Source: Methanobrevibacter sp. (GTDB lineage Archaea > Methanobacteriota > Methanobacteria > Methanobacteriales > Methanobacteriaceae). Taken from it: a stretch of 64,000 nt of DNA. Positions 27,106-36,716 of the stretch are shown in pieces (the first letter of the stretch is position 1; each line of letters opens with the position of its first letter). The DNA is taken from NCBI GenBank assembly GCA_017434525.1, contig JAFRFD010000075.1:1-64000 (forward strand), read 5' to 3'. The notes under the pieces are model-generated. The model searched no databases. It saw only the letters and a program-made list of their open reading frames with translations, and was not told the origin of the DNA. The translations under genes and the position numbers were made by a program.

Positions 27106-27119
27106 TAAAAAGGGTTGTT
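27091..27119. terminator. Bidirectional hairpin between pyrB and orc1
   Basis: AACAACCCT (27091-27099) and AGGGTTGTT (27111-27119) form a 9-bp stem spanning both convergent stop codons; A- and T-runs flank it. Confidence 0.65.
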
Positions 27120-28267
27120 TCAAGTAATGTTTCATCACATTGAAGTTTAATAATATTTGTTCTTCCTTTTGCACGACCACGTGAAACCGTATTAGTTGAA
27201 ATTATACCTAATAATTCAAGTTCATTGATAAAGTCAAATATTCTTCTATAGGTTACAGCATCTTTTTTGGAAATATCTTTATACTCATCATATAACTTAC
27301 CGGAAGATATTTCTTCGCCTTGTTTTGTCAAGTTTAAAATGGCTTCTAAAACCCTTTGTTGTTGTAGTGGTAATGTGGAAATAATTTCAATGACTTTATT
27401 ATGTTCAATAGTATCCTTAGCTTTTCTAACATGTTCACTTGTTACTTTTTCTGAATCTTCATCAAAAGCTAATTCTCCCGCATTTTTAAGTAAATCTAGC
27501 GCATATCTTGCATCACCTTCTTCTTTTGCAGCCATAGCAGAACATAAAGGAATAACATCATTATCCAAAACATCATCTTTAAAAGATAATTCTGCTCTTT
27601 CTGTCAAAATATCTGATAACTGATCAGCGCCATAAGGTGGAAAAACGATTTCCTTATCGTTTAAGCTGCTGGTTACTCGGGATTTGATTAAATTTTTAAA
27701 GTCAAGATAGTTACTTATGCATAAAACTGATACATTGTCTGTTCTTGTCAATGTGTATAATATTCCATCTCCATCTTTATCAAGCAAAATATCGATTTCA
27801 TCCAAAATAACAATCAAATGTAATCGTCTACCAAATGCATTAATCTTGAAAATATCCCTAAAGGTATTCACGACTTCACCTTTTGTCCATCCACGGTTTG
27901 GAACATCCCTACCAAGCTTATTACATAGTTGTGCAAGAACTTGGTATTCGGTAGTGTAATCTGTGCATCTGATATATTCTACCTTAACGAAGACATTCTT
28001 TTTTTGAGCGATTTCCAAGAGTTGTTCACGTGCAAATTTTGATGCTGCAGTCTTTCCGGTTCCTGTTTTTCCATAAAGGGTGACATTTGATGGTGTTACA
28101 TTATTTAAAACATCAACCCAGTATTTTGCGATTTGTCTTATCTGTTCTTCTCTGTGTACTAACTTGTCTGGTAAAAATCTATGATCTAATGGAGCTTTAT
28201 CTTTAAATATACTTTTAGATACAAGATCTCCCCAGTCATCTTCTAAATCTTCAAAAACGTTTGACAT
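27098..28267 (-). CDS. cdc6: Orc1/Cdc6 replication initiator
   Basis: 389 aa. AAA+ ATPase with Walker A GKTGTGKT (66-73), Walker B VILDEID (about 155-161), sensor motifs, then a C-terminal winged helix (about 300-389) that binds ORB elements. It recognises origins and loads MCM. The gene sits next to a 630-bp AT-rich region with inverted ORB repeats, the usual arrangement of an archaeal origin. It converges with pyrB with 8 nt overlap. Confidence 0.95.
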   Translation of the reverse strand: MSNVFEDLEDDWGDLVSKSIFKDKAPLDHRFLPDKLVHREEQIRQIAKYWVDVLNNVTPSNVTLYGKTGTGKTAASKFAREQLLEIAQKKNVFVKVEYIRCTDYTTEYQVLAQLCNKLGRDVPNRGWTKGEVVNTFRDIFKINAFGRRLHLIVILDEIDILLDKDGDGILYTLTRTDNVSVLCISNYLDFKNLIKSRVTSSLNDKEIVFPPYGADQLSDILTERAELSFKDDVLDNDVIPLCSAMAAKEEGDARYALDLLKNAGELAFDEDSEKVTSEHVRKAKDTIEHNKVIEIISTLPLQQQRVLEAILNLTKQGEEISSGKLYDEYKDISKKDAVTYRRIFDFINELELLGIISTNTVSRGRAKGRTNIIKLQCDETLLETTLFTI

Positions 28268-28656
28268 TATACCACCACATGATTTGATAAAAAAATAATT
28301 AGTATAATTTCCAGTGTTAATAATATTATGAACCTAATAAATAAAGGTTTTTATTACAATATTGTAAAAAGTTAATAAAATTGACAAAAGATTGGAAAAT
28401 TAATTTTCTTAAAATCCTTAAAAATTAAATTAACACGATAATTATTTGTTAAGTATTGAAATATAGTTAAATATTCTATTTTTTAAAAAATAAATCGTGA
28501 AAATGAATTTAAATTTAAAATATGAAATACTACTATTTCAAATATAAAATAACAATTTCAAGTGTAAAAATTAAAGATAAAGGGTGAAAATACGACCTCA
28601 TATCGCTTAAATAAAACAATTTTTGAAAAAATTATCATGATTTGTAATCAAGACAG

Positions 28657-28677
28657 AGAGGTCCATTGCAAGTGTAA
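28657..28677 (-). repeat. ORB element b
   Basis: Minus strand TTACACTTGCAA, then TGG, then ACCTCT. Differs at two positions from the element at 28705-28725. Confidence 0.75.
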
Positions 28678-28704
28678 GTTATTTCATGCACGAAGCAAAA
28701 TTGA

Positions 28705-28725
28705 AGAGGTCGGTTGCAAGTGTAA
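28705..28725 (-). repeat. ORB element c
   Basis: Minus strand TTACACTTGCAA, then CCG, then ACCTCT. Exactly 48 nt from the previous element, same orientation. Confidence 0.75.
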
Positions 28726-28826
28726 AAAGGATGTGAAAATAATTTCACTTAATGAAATTTTTGAAAAATAGAAAATTTTGGTATAATCATAAAATTAAGA
28801 AAAATGAGAGAGATAAGTTTCAAATG

Positions 28827-28848
28827 TTACAGTTGAAATATACCCCTT
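28827..28848 (+). repeat. ORB element d
   Basis: Plus strand TTACAGTTGAAA followed by TATACCCCTT. A weaker inverted copy (AACATTTGAAAC ... ATCTCT on the minus strand) overlaps its left side at about 28807-28826. Confidence 0.65.
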
Positions 28849-28873
28849 CAATCTTAATATACCTTCGAAAACA

Positions 28874-28894
28874 TTTCAGTTGAAATGCACCTCT
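28874..28894 (+). repeat. ORB element e
   Basis: Plus strand TTTCAGTTGAAA followed by TGCACCTCT. It ends a few bases before the stop codon of the DUF2299-like gene. Confidence 0.65.
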
Positions 28895-28900
28895 CCCTCT

Positions 28901-29374
28901 TTAAATGAACATGTCATTTTGATTTGAAGGTGCAGGAAGAGATCCGAACTTCTTATCGATTAGCCAGATACAATGTAATTTGGCCTTGAAAACTCTTTTC
29001 ATTGTTCTAATTAACATGTCTTTAGTCAATCCATCTTCAAATATCTGTTCTGTGATAACAAATTGACGTAATATATCATTATTAACCTGAAGCTCAAAAT
29101 CAACTAAAAATGTGTTTAAACCGAAATTCAAATCTAAAATAAACTCTTTTTTTGTCTTCATGTCAGCGGATTCTATCAGTGAAACATGTTGTGAAGCCAC
29201 TTGAGTAGCACAGGCAATAATAATAGAATCTTTGTCTTTTGGTTTAACAACATCCATTATGTTTTCTTTTGGAAATTCAACAATGAAATGAAAATCGGCA
29301 TTTTCATCATATTTCATCTCTCTTAAAAGATCTTCGTCAAGCAACCACTTTTCTACTTGTTCTTCGACGTTCAT
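28901..29374 (-). CDS. DUF2299-like conserved archaeal protein
   Basis: 157 aa, cytoplasmic, no membrane segment. It resembles DUF2299 proteins of methanogens (YDENADFHFIVEFP near the start, a FLVDFELQ core, and a KLHCIWLIDKKFG end). The alternating strand-helix pattern recalls small chaperone-like folds, but function is unknown. Its 3' end borders the origin region. Confidence 0.65.
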   Translation of the reverse strand: MNVEEQVEKWLLDEDLLREMKYDENADFHFIVEFPKENIMDVVKPKDKDSIIIACATQVASQHVSLIESADMKTKKEFILDLNFGLNTFLVDFELQVNNDILRQFVITEQIFEDGLTKDMLIRTMKRVFKAKLHCIWLIDKKFGSLPAPSNQNDMFI

Positions 29375-29439
29375 AATATCATCATTTAAATCAATTTAAT
29401 AATAAAATATTTATTTTTTTATTATATATAATATAAAGT

Positions 29440-30417
29440 ATGATTGAATTGTTTTATTTTATAATATTAGCATTATTGTTTTCACTTGCAATTGATGTTA
29501 CATTTGGAGAACTACCAACAAAAATTCATCCTGTTGTTATAATCGGTTCAATCATAAGTTTTTTCAAAAATATTTTTATAAAAATCAAAAACAGACTGTC
29601 AGGATTTCTTTTGGTAATTGCTACAACAATTGTGGTTAGCATTTTGTTATATGTTTTATATGTTATTTTTTTATTTAATGATGTATTATTTTTTATTTTA
29701 TTTATAATATTATTATCTTCAACATTTTCAGTAAACATGCTTTTAAAAACTGCTATTGATGTTAAAAACGATTTAGATGAGAGTCTTGACAAAGCCAGAA
29801 AATCAGTATCATATCTGGTTAGTAGAAGCACAGATGAATTGACTGAAAGTTTCATTGTTTCTGCTGTTATTGAAAGCCTAACTGAAAACATCACAGATTC
29901 CTATGTTGCTCCAATATTTTATTATGCAATTTTTGGATTTGTTATCCTTTTAAATCCAATAAACAATCAATTGTATTATTTATTGCTGATTCCAATGTTG
30001 TACAGGATGTTTAACACACTTGATGCTATGGTTGGTTACAAAACAGATGAACTTAAGGACATTGGTTTTTTTGCAGCAAAGATAGATGACTTTTTGAATT
30101 ATGTTCCGTCAAGGATTGCTGGTATTTATGTTGTAATTTCAGCATATTTGCTTAAGCTTGATGGAAAAAACAGTTATAGAATCATGAGAAGAGACGCCAG
30201 GAAATGCCCTAGTCCAAACTCAGGATATACTATGGCAACCACAGCCGGAGCTTTAAACATTCAATTGATAAAAAAAGACACTTATATATTAGGTGACGCA
30301 TCAAAGGAAATTAACAAGGATGACATTACAAAAGCGGTGAATCTATCAAAAATAACAATTATTTTATTTACTTTAACAATCTTAGTTTTATTAACATTAA
30401 TTCATGTGATATTATGA
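29440..30417 (+). CDS. cbiB: Adenosylcobinamide-phosphate synthase CbiB/CobD
   Basis: 325 aa integral membrane protein with about five hydrophobic segments. The family signatures DVTFGELPTKIHPVV, VSRSTDELTESFIVSAVIESLTEN and RMFNTLDAMVGYK are clear. It attaches the aminopropanol arm to adenosylcobyric acid. The gene runs into cbiG through an ATGA overlap, forming a cobalamin operon. Confidence 0.93.
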   Translation: MIELFYFIILALLFSLAIDVTFGELPTKIHPVVIIGSIISFFKNIFIKIKNRLSGFLLVIATTIVVSILLYVLYVIFLFNDVLFFILFIILLSSTFSVNMLLKTAIDVKNDLDESLDKARKSVSYLVSRSTDELTESFIVSAVIESLTENITDSYVAPIFYYAIFGFVILLNPINNQLYYLLLIPMLYRMFNTLDAMVGYKTDELKDIGFFAAKIDDFLNYVPSRIAGIYVVISAYLLKLDGKNSYRIMRRDARKCPSPNSGYTMATTAGALNIQLIKKDTYILGDASKEINKDDITKAVNLSKITIILFTLTILVLLTLIHVIL

Positions 30418-31427
30418 AGGTCGCAATCATTTCTGTTTCAGATAAGGGAAAAAAATTAGCATTGACTATTAAAGAACAATTAGATAGTGATTCGACAATA
30501 ATCAAAGCTGACACATTCCATAAAAATGTTAAAAAACATTTAAGAATTTCATTTTATGAATATGATGCAATAATTGCCATTATGGCATCCGGGATTTTAA
30601 TCAGGTCTATTGCACCTTATATTGAATCTAAAACAGTTGATCCTGCAGTGTTAAACATTGATGATAATGGAAATTTTGTTATATCAACACTGTCAGGACA
30701 TCTGGGCGGTGCCAATAAGTTAACAAATAAAATTGCTGAATTAATTGACGCTACTCCTGTCATTACAACTTCAAGTGACATTAACAATAAATTGGGAATT
30801 GATGTATTGGCGAATGATTTGTTTTTATCAATTGACAATCCTAAGGAAATTTTGTTTATTAACAAGGCGATTTTGGATGGTGAGGAAATTTCTTTAACAA
30901 TAAATCCGAATAAAGATTTCAATTATTTATTCAAATATTTAAGCGACAATACACTTGAAATCAATGTTTCAATCAATTACTCTTCAAAAGTAAATATGGA
31001 TGAGATTCATGCCGTTTTTGATGACCATGAAATTATTCTTAAGGAAAAAAAGTTAGTTGTAGGAATAGGTTGCAGACGAGGAAAAGAATGTGAAAAGATA
31101 TATGATGGGTTTAATCAGTCACTAATGCAGCTGAATATTGACAAATCAAGGGTTAATCAATTGTCATCAGCTGAAATAAAAAAGGATGAGAAAGGAATTT
31201 TAGAGTTGTCTGATAATCTAAACATTCCTGTAAGTTTCGTTGATTTGGATAAGTTAAGGTTATTTGAATCGAATGATATTCAGAAATCTGATTTTGTTAA
31301 ATCCAAATTTGGAATTTATGGTGTTTGTGAACCATCAGCTTTAATCACAGCAGGCTTTGATTCAAAATTAATATATAAGAAAACTTCATATGATGGCGTA
31401 ACCATAGCTATCGCTATTTCATGTTAA
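30414..31427 (+). CDS. cbiG: Cobalt-precorrin 5A hydrolase CbiG
   Basis: 337 aa. N-terminal domain with IAIMASGILIRSIAPYI and SGHLGGANKLTN; C-terminal domain with VGIGCRRGKECEKI and GVCEPSALITAG, as in CbiG. It opens the lactone ring with loss of acetaldehyde in the anaerobic cobalamin route. Start overlaps the cbiB stop by 4 nt, so translation is coupled. Confidence 0.93.
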   Translation: MKVAIISVSDKGKKLALTIKEQLDSDSTIIKADTFHKNVKKHLRISFYEYDAIIAIMASGILIRSIAPYIESKTVDPAVLNIDDNGNFVISTLSGHLGGANKLTNKIAELIDATPVITTSSDINNKLGIDVLANDLFLSIDNPKEILFINKAILDGEEISLTINPNKDFNYLFKYLSDNTLEINVSINYSSKVNMDEIHAVFDDHEIILKEKKLVVGIGCRRGKECEKIYDGFNQSLMQLNIDKSRVNQLSSAEIKKDEKGILELSDNLNIPVSFVDLDKLRLFESNDIQKSDFVKSKFGIYGVCEPSALITAGFDSKLIYKKTSYDGVTIAIAISC

Positions 31428-31451
31428 ATATAAAATAAAAAAATAGTAAAA

Positions 31452-31700
31452 TTAGATGGATTCTAATTTAGAGAGAACTTCCCAAATTAAAGTTCTGGCG
31501 TGTACAGGAATGTTAGGGTCATTACTGATTTCATCCAATTTTCCTAAAACAGTACTTATTTTAACAGATTGATCTTGTTCTTCATCTTTTAATAAATCGT
31601 TAGATTCACTAGCTGCTTCTCGAATGTTACGAGGTACAGTATTGTTATCCATAATGTATTCAAGTATTTCACATACTTCATCAATAGTTTGATTACTCAT
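31452..31700 (-). CDS. UPF0147 family protein
   Basis: 82 aa, all-helical. DNNTVPRNIREAA, LLKDEEQDQSVKISTVLGKLDEIS and NIPVHARTLIWEVLSKLE are the conserved UPF0147 segments. Widespread in archaea; function unknown. Confidence 0.85.
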   Translation of the reverse strand: MSNQTIDEVCEILEYIMDNNTVPRNIREAASESNDLLKDEEQDQSVKISTVLGKLDEISNDPNIPVHARTLIWEVLSKLESI

Positions 31701-31842
31701 AATACTCCCTCCAAAATATAATTAAAAACTAGTTAAAATTATTAAATTATATATTTGTTCGTAATATGTTTAAATATTTTTTGGTAAAATACTGTTATTT
31801 TTAGTAGAAAAATATATATTAAATTAAAATGAATTATTATAC

Positions 31843-32010
31843 ATGTCAGATATAAGCAAAACAACTATAAATTTACCTAAAGACTTGAAAAAAGAATTAA
31901 AAAAAATTGCAATCGATGAGGAAACTTCATTATCCGGATTAATCATTAAAATGATTGAAGAAGGAATGTCAAAAAGAGTTGAAAATGATGTTATTTCAGG
32001 TGAAGATTAG
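31843..32010 (+). CDS. Small ribbon-helix-helix (CopG/Arc-type) DNA-binding protein
   Basis: 55 aa: begins MSDISKTTINLPKDLKKELK, then a helix-turn-helix pair IAIDEETSLSGLIIKMIEEG. The TTINLP strand followed by two amphipathic helices is the ribbon-helix-helix pattern; these proteins dimerise and bind operators, often in toxin-antitoxin pairs. No toxin gene is adjacent. A TATA-like ATATATATTAAA sits about 24 nt before the ATG, suggesting a leaderless message. It overlaps the convergent fucA by 4 nt. Confidence 0.75.
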   Translation: MSDISKTTINLPKDLKKELKKIAIDEETSLSGLIIKMIEEGMSKRVENDVISGED

Positions 32011-32594
32011 ATAATATCTTCAGCTGAATTTAACATATAAGTAATATATTGAGTTTTTGCAGATTCTTCGATGAATACTGCAAGGGATTCTGCTTCTTTT
32101 AGGTTTTTACTAAAACAGACCACACCATGACTTTTTAAAACAAGAACATCGCCCTCTCCAACATTGTCACCAACTTTCAAGGCAAGCTCTTCAGATCCGG
32201 GTTTTTCGTATTCAATCCATGGTAAATAAGGGTCTTTTATTTCTCCAAAACCTTCTAGTCTTTTGATTCTTTTATTTGAAAATGCAAATCCTGTTGCATA
32301 AGGGGAGTGTGTGTGGACGATTCCATTCACGTCATTTCTTTTTTTATATATTTCCAAATGCATAAACACTTCAGAAGATGGATTGCCTTTTGTTAATAAA
32401 TTTCCATCTAAATCTACTAGAACAATATCTTCCTGATTTAAATTTGCCAATGATTTTAAAGTTGGAGTGATAGCGACTATATCTCCATTTGAACTCTTTA
32501 TTCTTTTACTAATGTTGCCTGACTTTCCTGAAACTAAGTTTTTATTAAAAATGTTATTTCCTATATCAATGATTTCTTGAACTTCTTTTTTCAT
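32007..32594 (-). CDS. fucA: Fuculose-1-phosphate aldolase-like class II aldolase
   Basis: 195 aa. Zinc ligands are expected from HTHSPYA (two His) and LKSHG (third His); the acid is in NPSSEVFMH. Methanogen homologues cleave L-fuculose 1-phosphate to give lactaldehyde, feeding lactate for coenzyme F420. It starts 9 nt after the PolD small-subunit gene, apparently in one operon with it. Confidence 0.85.
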   Translation of the reverse strand: MKKEVQEIIDIGNNIFNKNLVSGKSGNISKRIKSSNGDIVAITPTLKSLANLNQEDIVLVDLDGNLLTKGNPSSEVFMHLEIYKKRNDVNGIVHTHSPYATGFAFSNKRIKRLEGFGEIKDPYLPWIEYEKPGSEELALKVGDNVGEGDVLVLKSHGVVCFSKNLKEAESLAVFIEESAKTQYITYMLNSAEDII

Positions 32595-32603
32595 AAAATA
32601 CCT

Positions 32604-34310
32604 CTATATGAATTTGAAATGTTTATATTTTCCTTTATGAATAACAGGAACTTCAGCAGGAGTTGGCTCAATGTTGTGAATTTTTTGAAAACTGGTTTGA
32701 GTCTGAAAAGTACCTGAGTTTATTAAATGGATTCCATTGAATCTTCTATATGAGTTCACGTGAATATGACCAGTGTGGAAAATGTCTGGCACTTCATCTA
32801 TGACAAGATAGTCTTCAAGTTCTGAAGCCAAAGGTGTTCTTTCACCATAAATTGGTGCTAAATGCCTTTTTTTAAGAATTTCTTCCATCAACAAGTCACT
32901 TTTTTCATATGTAAATTCTTTTACAGCCATTACTAAGTCGTCAAAACTACGGCCATGATAAATTAAAACGTTAATGCCATCTAAGGAGACTACACCTGGA
33001 TTTGAAATGAATTCCACATTATCAAGTTCATACAATGCCTTTGCATATTCTTCAGGAACTGCAGGTTGTGGTTCGGCTACTCTTGATGCATCGTGGTTTC
33101 CAGGGGCAATGATAATTTTAATATCGCTTCTAATGTTTCCTAAAAATTTAGCGGCTTCATTATACTGCTGGGTGATATCCTTTATGGCAAGTTCTTGATC
33201 TTGATTTGGATATACGCCTATACCATCTACAATATCTCCACCAATAATCAGATATTTAACGTCTTCAGCAACTCTTCTCTGCTCTTCAGTACCATAATCA
33301 CAATTAATCCAATCTATGAATCTTGTAAATGCGTCTTCAAGGAAGGTCAGACTTCCTATGTGAACATCAGACAAGAACACAATTCCAAAATCCATTTTCT
33401 TTTCAGGAACTCTTAAAACCCCAGGATTTATGATTTGCTGACCAAAAGCAAAGCCTCTATCTCCACTTTTATTTGCGATAACGCCGACAACTTCATCTCT
33501 TACAAGTTTTTCGGCTTCAGCAAACAGTTCTTCATTATTGTTGGAAAATAAGATGGAAATGTTTCCTGTATCATCCTCAAATTCCACAATTTTGTGACCA
33601 TTTTTACTTGATCGGATTTCACGAACCATTAAAATTAAGGTTAAACTGTCTTGTGAATCGTCAATATCGGCAATTTTTGTGTAATTTTTAAGTTCAGGTC
33701 TTCTGGAGAGTATTTTTTCTAGTTTTTCATATCTGCTTTTGAAATATGAAATTAGGTTTTCGAGTTCTCCGCTGGTATATGATTTTTTGCTTGTATCCTG
33801 TATTATCTTGAAATCATACTCAACGTTAGTTTTTTGGAGATTTCTTTTAAATTGAATTTTTTCATCTTTCACTGTTTCGGAAGCTTCAACAATTTCCTGA
33901 TTGACATGCTTTTCAGGTTTGTCAGAATTTTTTTTCAAATCTTCTATTGAAACGGGCTCTTCCTTTTTAGGCTTTTCAGCTTCCGATGCATTAATTTTAG
34001 GTTTTGGTGTCGGTTTTATCTTTTTAGGTTTTTCAACTTCTAAAGGTTTAACATTTTCTGTTTTTTCATCATTGATTAATGTTTTTTGATCAGTATTGTC
34101 AGTTTTTTTGACATTTCCTGTGATTTCATCAATTGTTTGGCCACTAACGGATACTAAATCTTTTGAAGAAAATTTATCACCTTTTAATTTAACTATTAGT
34201 GAAGATGCAAAATCTAAAGGATTTTCTGCATTAATAACTTTATCATATGCTTCAGGTGATAGGTTGATTCCCTTTTTTGCAAATTTTAATAGAATTTTAT
34301 TAGTTGACAT
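32604..34310 (-). CDS. polB: DNA polymerase D small subunit (DP1)
   Basis: 568 aa. N-terminal region, then a charged Lys/Glu linker (about 70-155), an OB-fold (about 215-300) and a calcineurin-like phosphoesterase core: SDVHIGS (314-320), GGDIVDG (357-363), PGNHD (403-407) and the final HTGHIH. These are intact, so 3'-5' proofreading exonuclease activity is expected, unlike eukaryotic B subunits. It pairs with DP2, which is not in the window. Confidence 0.95.
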   Translation of the reverse strand: MSTNKILLKFAKKGINLSPEAYDKVINAENPLDFASSLIVKLKGDKFSSKDLVSVSGQTIDEITGNVKKTDNTDQKTLINDEKTENVKPLEVEKPKKIKPTPKPKINASEAEKPKKEEPVSIEDLKKNSDKPEKHVNQEIVEASETVKDEKIQFKRNLQKTNVEYDFKIIQDTSKKSYTSGELENLISYFKSRYEKLEKILSRRPELKNYTKIADIDDSQDSLTLILMVREIRSSKNGHKIVEFEDDTGNISILFSNNNEELFAEAEKLVRDEVVGVIANKSGDRGFAFGQQIINPGVLRVPEKKMDFGIVFLSDVHIGSLTFLEDAFTRFIDWINCDYGTEEQRRVAEDVKYLIIGGDIVDGIGVYPNQDQELAIKDITQQYNEAAKFLGNIRSDIKIIIAPGNHDASRVAEPQPAVPEEYAKALYELDNVEFISNPGVVSLDGINVLIYHGRSFDDLVMAVKEFTYEKSDLLMEEILKKRHLAPIYGERTPLASELEDYLVIDEVPDIFHTGHIHVNSYRRFNGIHLINSGTFQTQTSFQKIHNIEPTPAEVPVIHKGKYKHFKFI

Positions 34311-34490
34311 ATTAGTTAAATTTTTTATTTTTTATCTTAATTAAACTTTGAGAATTTTTAAATATAATATTGATTTGAACGTACAATATTGAATTTAATT
34401 TTTCATAGTTATCTTTATTATATATTAAAAACTAAATTTATATTATTATAATATAATTGTTATTATATATTAAGTAATGATTGTGATAAA

Positions 34491-34988
34491 ATGGCGAATA
34501 AAGTAGTTAGAATTGTTTTAATAATTGTATTATTTATTGTATTTTTTGAGTTAGGGCTTTTCGGTTCCTATACTATCGTTACTTCCGAAGCTCCGAACAT
34601 TCAAGGATTAATAGATATGCAAGTTTCAAAAATATCTAGTTTCTTCAGTCCAGAAAAAGTTAATGAAGTTTTGATTAAAGATCCGACTCCTGTTTCTATT
34701 ACCAATAAAAAGGACATAGCTCTTCGGATGGAGGACCTGTCGCAGGTTGATGGGGTCAATTATGAATCAATTAATGTAACTACATATGAAGATACAGATA
34801 ATAAAGAGTTTAATGTAACTATTGAAGCTTTAGGTTATGCATCACCTAATTCAACTTCAGGTCAAATCGTCATTAGTCAAACTCCTTCATATAAGATAAT
34901 AGCAAATGGTGTTGCCAGCTATAAGGGAACAGGACTGATGGTTGATAAGGACACTGTTACAATAAATTCAGTTTTAAAACTATATTAA
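34491..34988 (+). CDS. Membrane-anchored hypothetical protein
   Basis: 165 aa. One N-terminal transmembrane segment (residues 6-28, VVRIVLIIVLFIVFFELGLF) followed by an extracytoplasmic domain of short strands rich in Thr, Ser and Asn. No family recognised. It stands 9 nt before cbiH and may be co-transcribed with it, but nothing ties it to cobalamin. Confidence 0.7.
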   Translation: MANKVVRIVLIIVLFIVFFELGLFGSYTIVTSEAPNIQGLIDMQVSKISSFFSPEKVNEVLIKDPTPVSITNKKDIALRMEDLSQVDGVNYESINVTTYEDTDNKEFNVTIEALGYASPNSTSGQIVISQTPSYKIIANGVASYKGTGLMVDKDTVTINSVLKLY

Positions 34989-34997
34989 GTTGATAAT

Positions 34998-36071
34998 ATG
35001 ATTAATGTAATAGGTATTGGTCAAAATAGAGAAAACATGACTTTGGGAGCTTTAAAAGCTATTGAAGAGTCTGACATTATTATTGGTTATAAGAAATACA
35101 TTGAACAAATTGAAGATTTGATAACCGATAAGGAGATTGTTAAAAAAGGAATGGGCGATGAAATAGTTAGAGCTGAATTTGCAATTCAAAAAAGTTTAGA
35201 AGGCTATACCGTTTCATTAATTAGTTCCGGAGATCCAGGTGTCTTTGGAATGGCAAATGTATTGTATCAAATTGTTAGCAAATATGAAAATGTTGAGATT
35301 AAAGTTTACCCTGGTGTTTCAGCTCTGAATTATGCATCAAGTCATTTAGGTGCGCCATTAAACGATTTTGCAGCAATTAGCTTAAGTAATATTTTGACAC
35401 CCCTATCTGAAATAGAAAAGAAGTTAAAATATGCGCTTGAGGCAAATTTAATTGTGGCTATTTACAATCCTTTAAGTAAAACTAGAAAAGAACCTTTCAG
35501 GCGTTTTAAACAATGCGTAATTGACATTAAAGGTGAAGACGCTTTGATTGGTATTGTGGATAGTACCTACGAGCCTCCTAAAGCAACAATTGTTAAAGTA
35601 AAGGATTTAACTGAAGATTTAGTCAACATGTCATGTACATTGGTGGTCGGAAATGATTTGACTTATGTTCAGGATGGGAAACTTGTAACACCAAGAGGAT
35701 ATGTAATAAGGTCTCAAATTCATCCGTTATCACAGAATCATTATGAAAAGTTATTGAATGGTGAAATTGCACATGGTCCTAACCGTGAATGTGAGTATTA
35801 TCCTTGTCACTATGATGGCCAATATTGTGATTTCTGTTATTGTCCATTCTATCCTTGTGGCGATTCTTCAACCGGAGGGGAATGGATTAAAGGTAAAAAT
35901 GTTTGGAACTGCAAAAATTGCATTTGGTTGCACAATAAAGACGCAGTTGAATGTTTAAGAGAACCTTTAGAAAACATTTTAGAAGAGGTTGAGGACTTAA
36001 AAACAAAGAAAAAAACATTATTGAAGCTTAGAAGAGCATGCTTGTTAAAAAATAATCCAAATGATCTTTAG
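34998..36071 (+). CDS. cbiH: Precorrin-3B C17-methyltransferase CbiH with C-terminal Cys-rich domain
   Basis: 357 aa. Residues 1-240 are a tetrapyrrole methylase: VIGIGQNRENMTLGA, SSGDPGVFGMA and YNPLSKTRKEPF are the SAM- and substrate-binding segments of CbiH/CobJ. Residues about 250-315 add a cysteine-rich module (CEYYPCHYDGQYCDFCYC, then CKNC), matching the small Cys-rich domain often found with CbiH in methanogens, possibly binding a metal cluster. Role: ring contraction in anaerobic cobalamin synthesis. Confidence 0.92.
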   Translation: MINVIGIGQNRENMTLGALKAIEESDIIIGYKKYIEQIEDLITDKEIVKKGMGDEIVRAEFAIQKSLEGYTVSLISSGDPGVFGMANVLYQIVSKYENVEIKVYPGVSALNYASSHLGAPLNDFAAISLSNILTPLSEIEKKLKYALEANLIVAIYNPLSKTRKEPFRRFKQCVIDIKGEDALIGIVDSTYEPPKATIVKVKDLTEDLVNMSCTLVVGNDLTYVQDGKLVTPRGYVIRSQIHPLSQNHYEKLLNGEIAHGPNRECEYYPCHYDGQYCDFCYCPFYPCGDSSTGGEWIKGKNVWNCKNCIWLHNKDAVECLREPLENILEEVEDLKTKKKTLLKLRRACLLKNNPNDL

Positions 36072-36081
36072 GTGTATTTAA

Positions 36082-36684
36082 TTGTCAATCAAAAATTTAT
36101 TAATCGAAATGAAGAACATGTCCGAGCTGATGGTTGATTTAGCATATTCTGCAGTATTGTTTAATAGTAAAGCCGCAGCTGAGGAAGTAATTACTTTAGA
36201 AAATGAAGTAAATGCTATGAATTATGAAATTAAAAAAGAATCGTTAGTTGCAGCTAGGTCTTATGAAGATGCTGAGAAATTAACAGCTTTACTTGAAATT
36301 GCGGAAGCCGCTGAAAGTATGGCTAATGCTGCAAAAGATTTAGCTGACATTGTAATTAAAGGTTTTAAACCTCATCCAGTATTTAAAATGGTCATGGAAG
36401 AGTCTGATAAGATTATTGCAAGAGTTAGGATTGACGAATCATCAGAATTGGCTAATAATACTTTAGGAGATTTATTATTGGTTAACCGTACTGGTATGAG
36501 AGTAATTGCTATTAGACGTGGTGTATCATGGATTTATGGTCCGGATAAACACACTACAATTTTACCTGACGATACTTTGATTTTAAAAGGAACAGATGAA
36601 GGTGCTGATTTACTTGAAAAACTTGCAGCTGGAACTTGTTCCCTTGAAGATATCCCGGAAGAATTAGAAGAAGAAATGGACTAA
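36082..36684 (+). CDS. PhoU-like / TrkA-C regulatory protein
   Basis: 200 aa from a TTG start with AGGTG 7 nt upstream. Residues 1-95 form a PhoU-like helical bundle; 115-185 form a TrkA-C (RCK-C) ligand domain ending in [19 protein letters not shown]. Such fusions sit beside and regulate cation transporters of the SLC41/MgtE type; the next gene is exactly that. Confidence 0.82.
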   Translation: MSIKNLLIEMKNMSELMVDLAYSAVLFNSKAAAEEVITLENEVNAMNYEIKKESLVAARSYEDAEKLTALLEIAEAAESMANAAKDLADIVIKGFKPHPVFKMVMEESDKIIARVRIDESSELANNTLGDLLLVNRTGMRVIAIRRGVSWIYGPDKHTTILPDDTLILKGTDEGADLLEKLAAGTCSLEDIPEELEEEMD

Positions 36685-36716
36685 AGTGATAAAAATGATA
36701 ATAGGTAGTGATATTT

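Larger units (their letters stand above)
28268..28900. other. Probable replication origin (oriC) next to cdc6
   Basis: No gene. Two near-identical ORBs on the minus strand (28657-28677 and 28705-28725) and two on the plus strand (28827-28848 and 28874-28894) point towards each other across the AT-rich interval 28726-28826, the likely unwinding element. A further core TTACACTTGAAA (minus) is at 28556-28567. Long A/T tracts fill 28321-28550. This geometry and the neighbouring cdc6 match origins of Methanothermobacter. Confidence 0.85.

Noticed and set aside
36695..36707. ATG 36695 as the start of the SLC41-type gene
   Set aside because: Not in frame with the transporter; GTG 36717 with GTGAT upstream fits.
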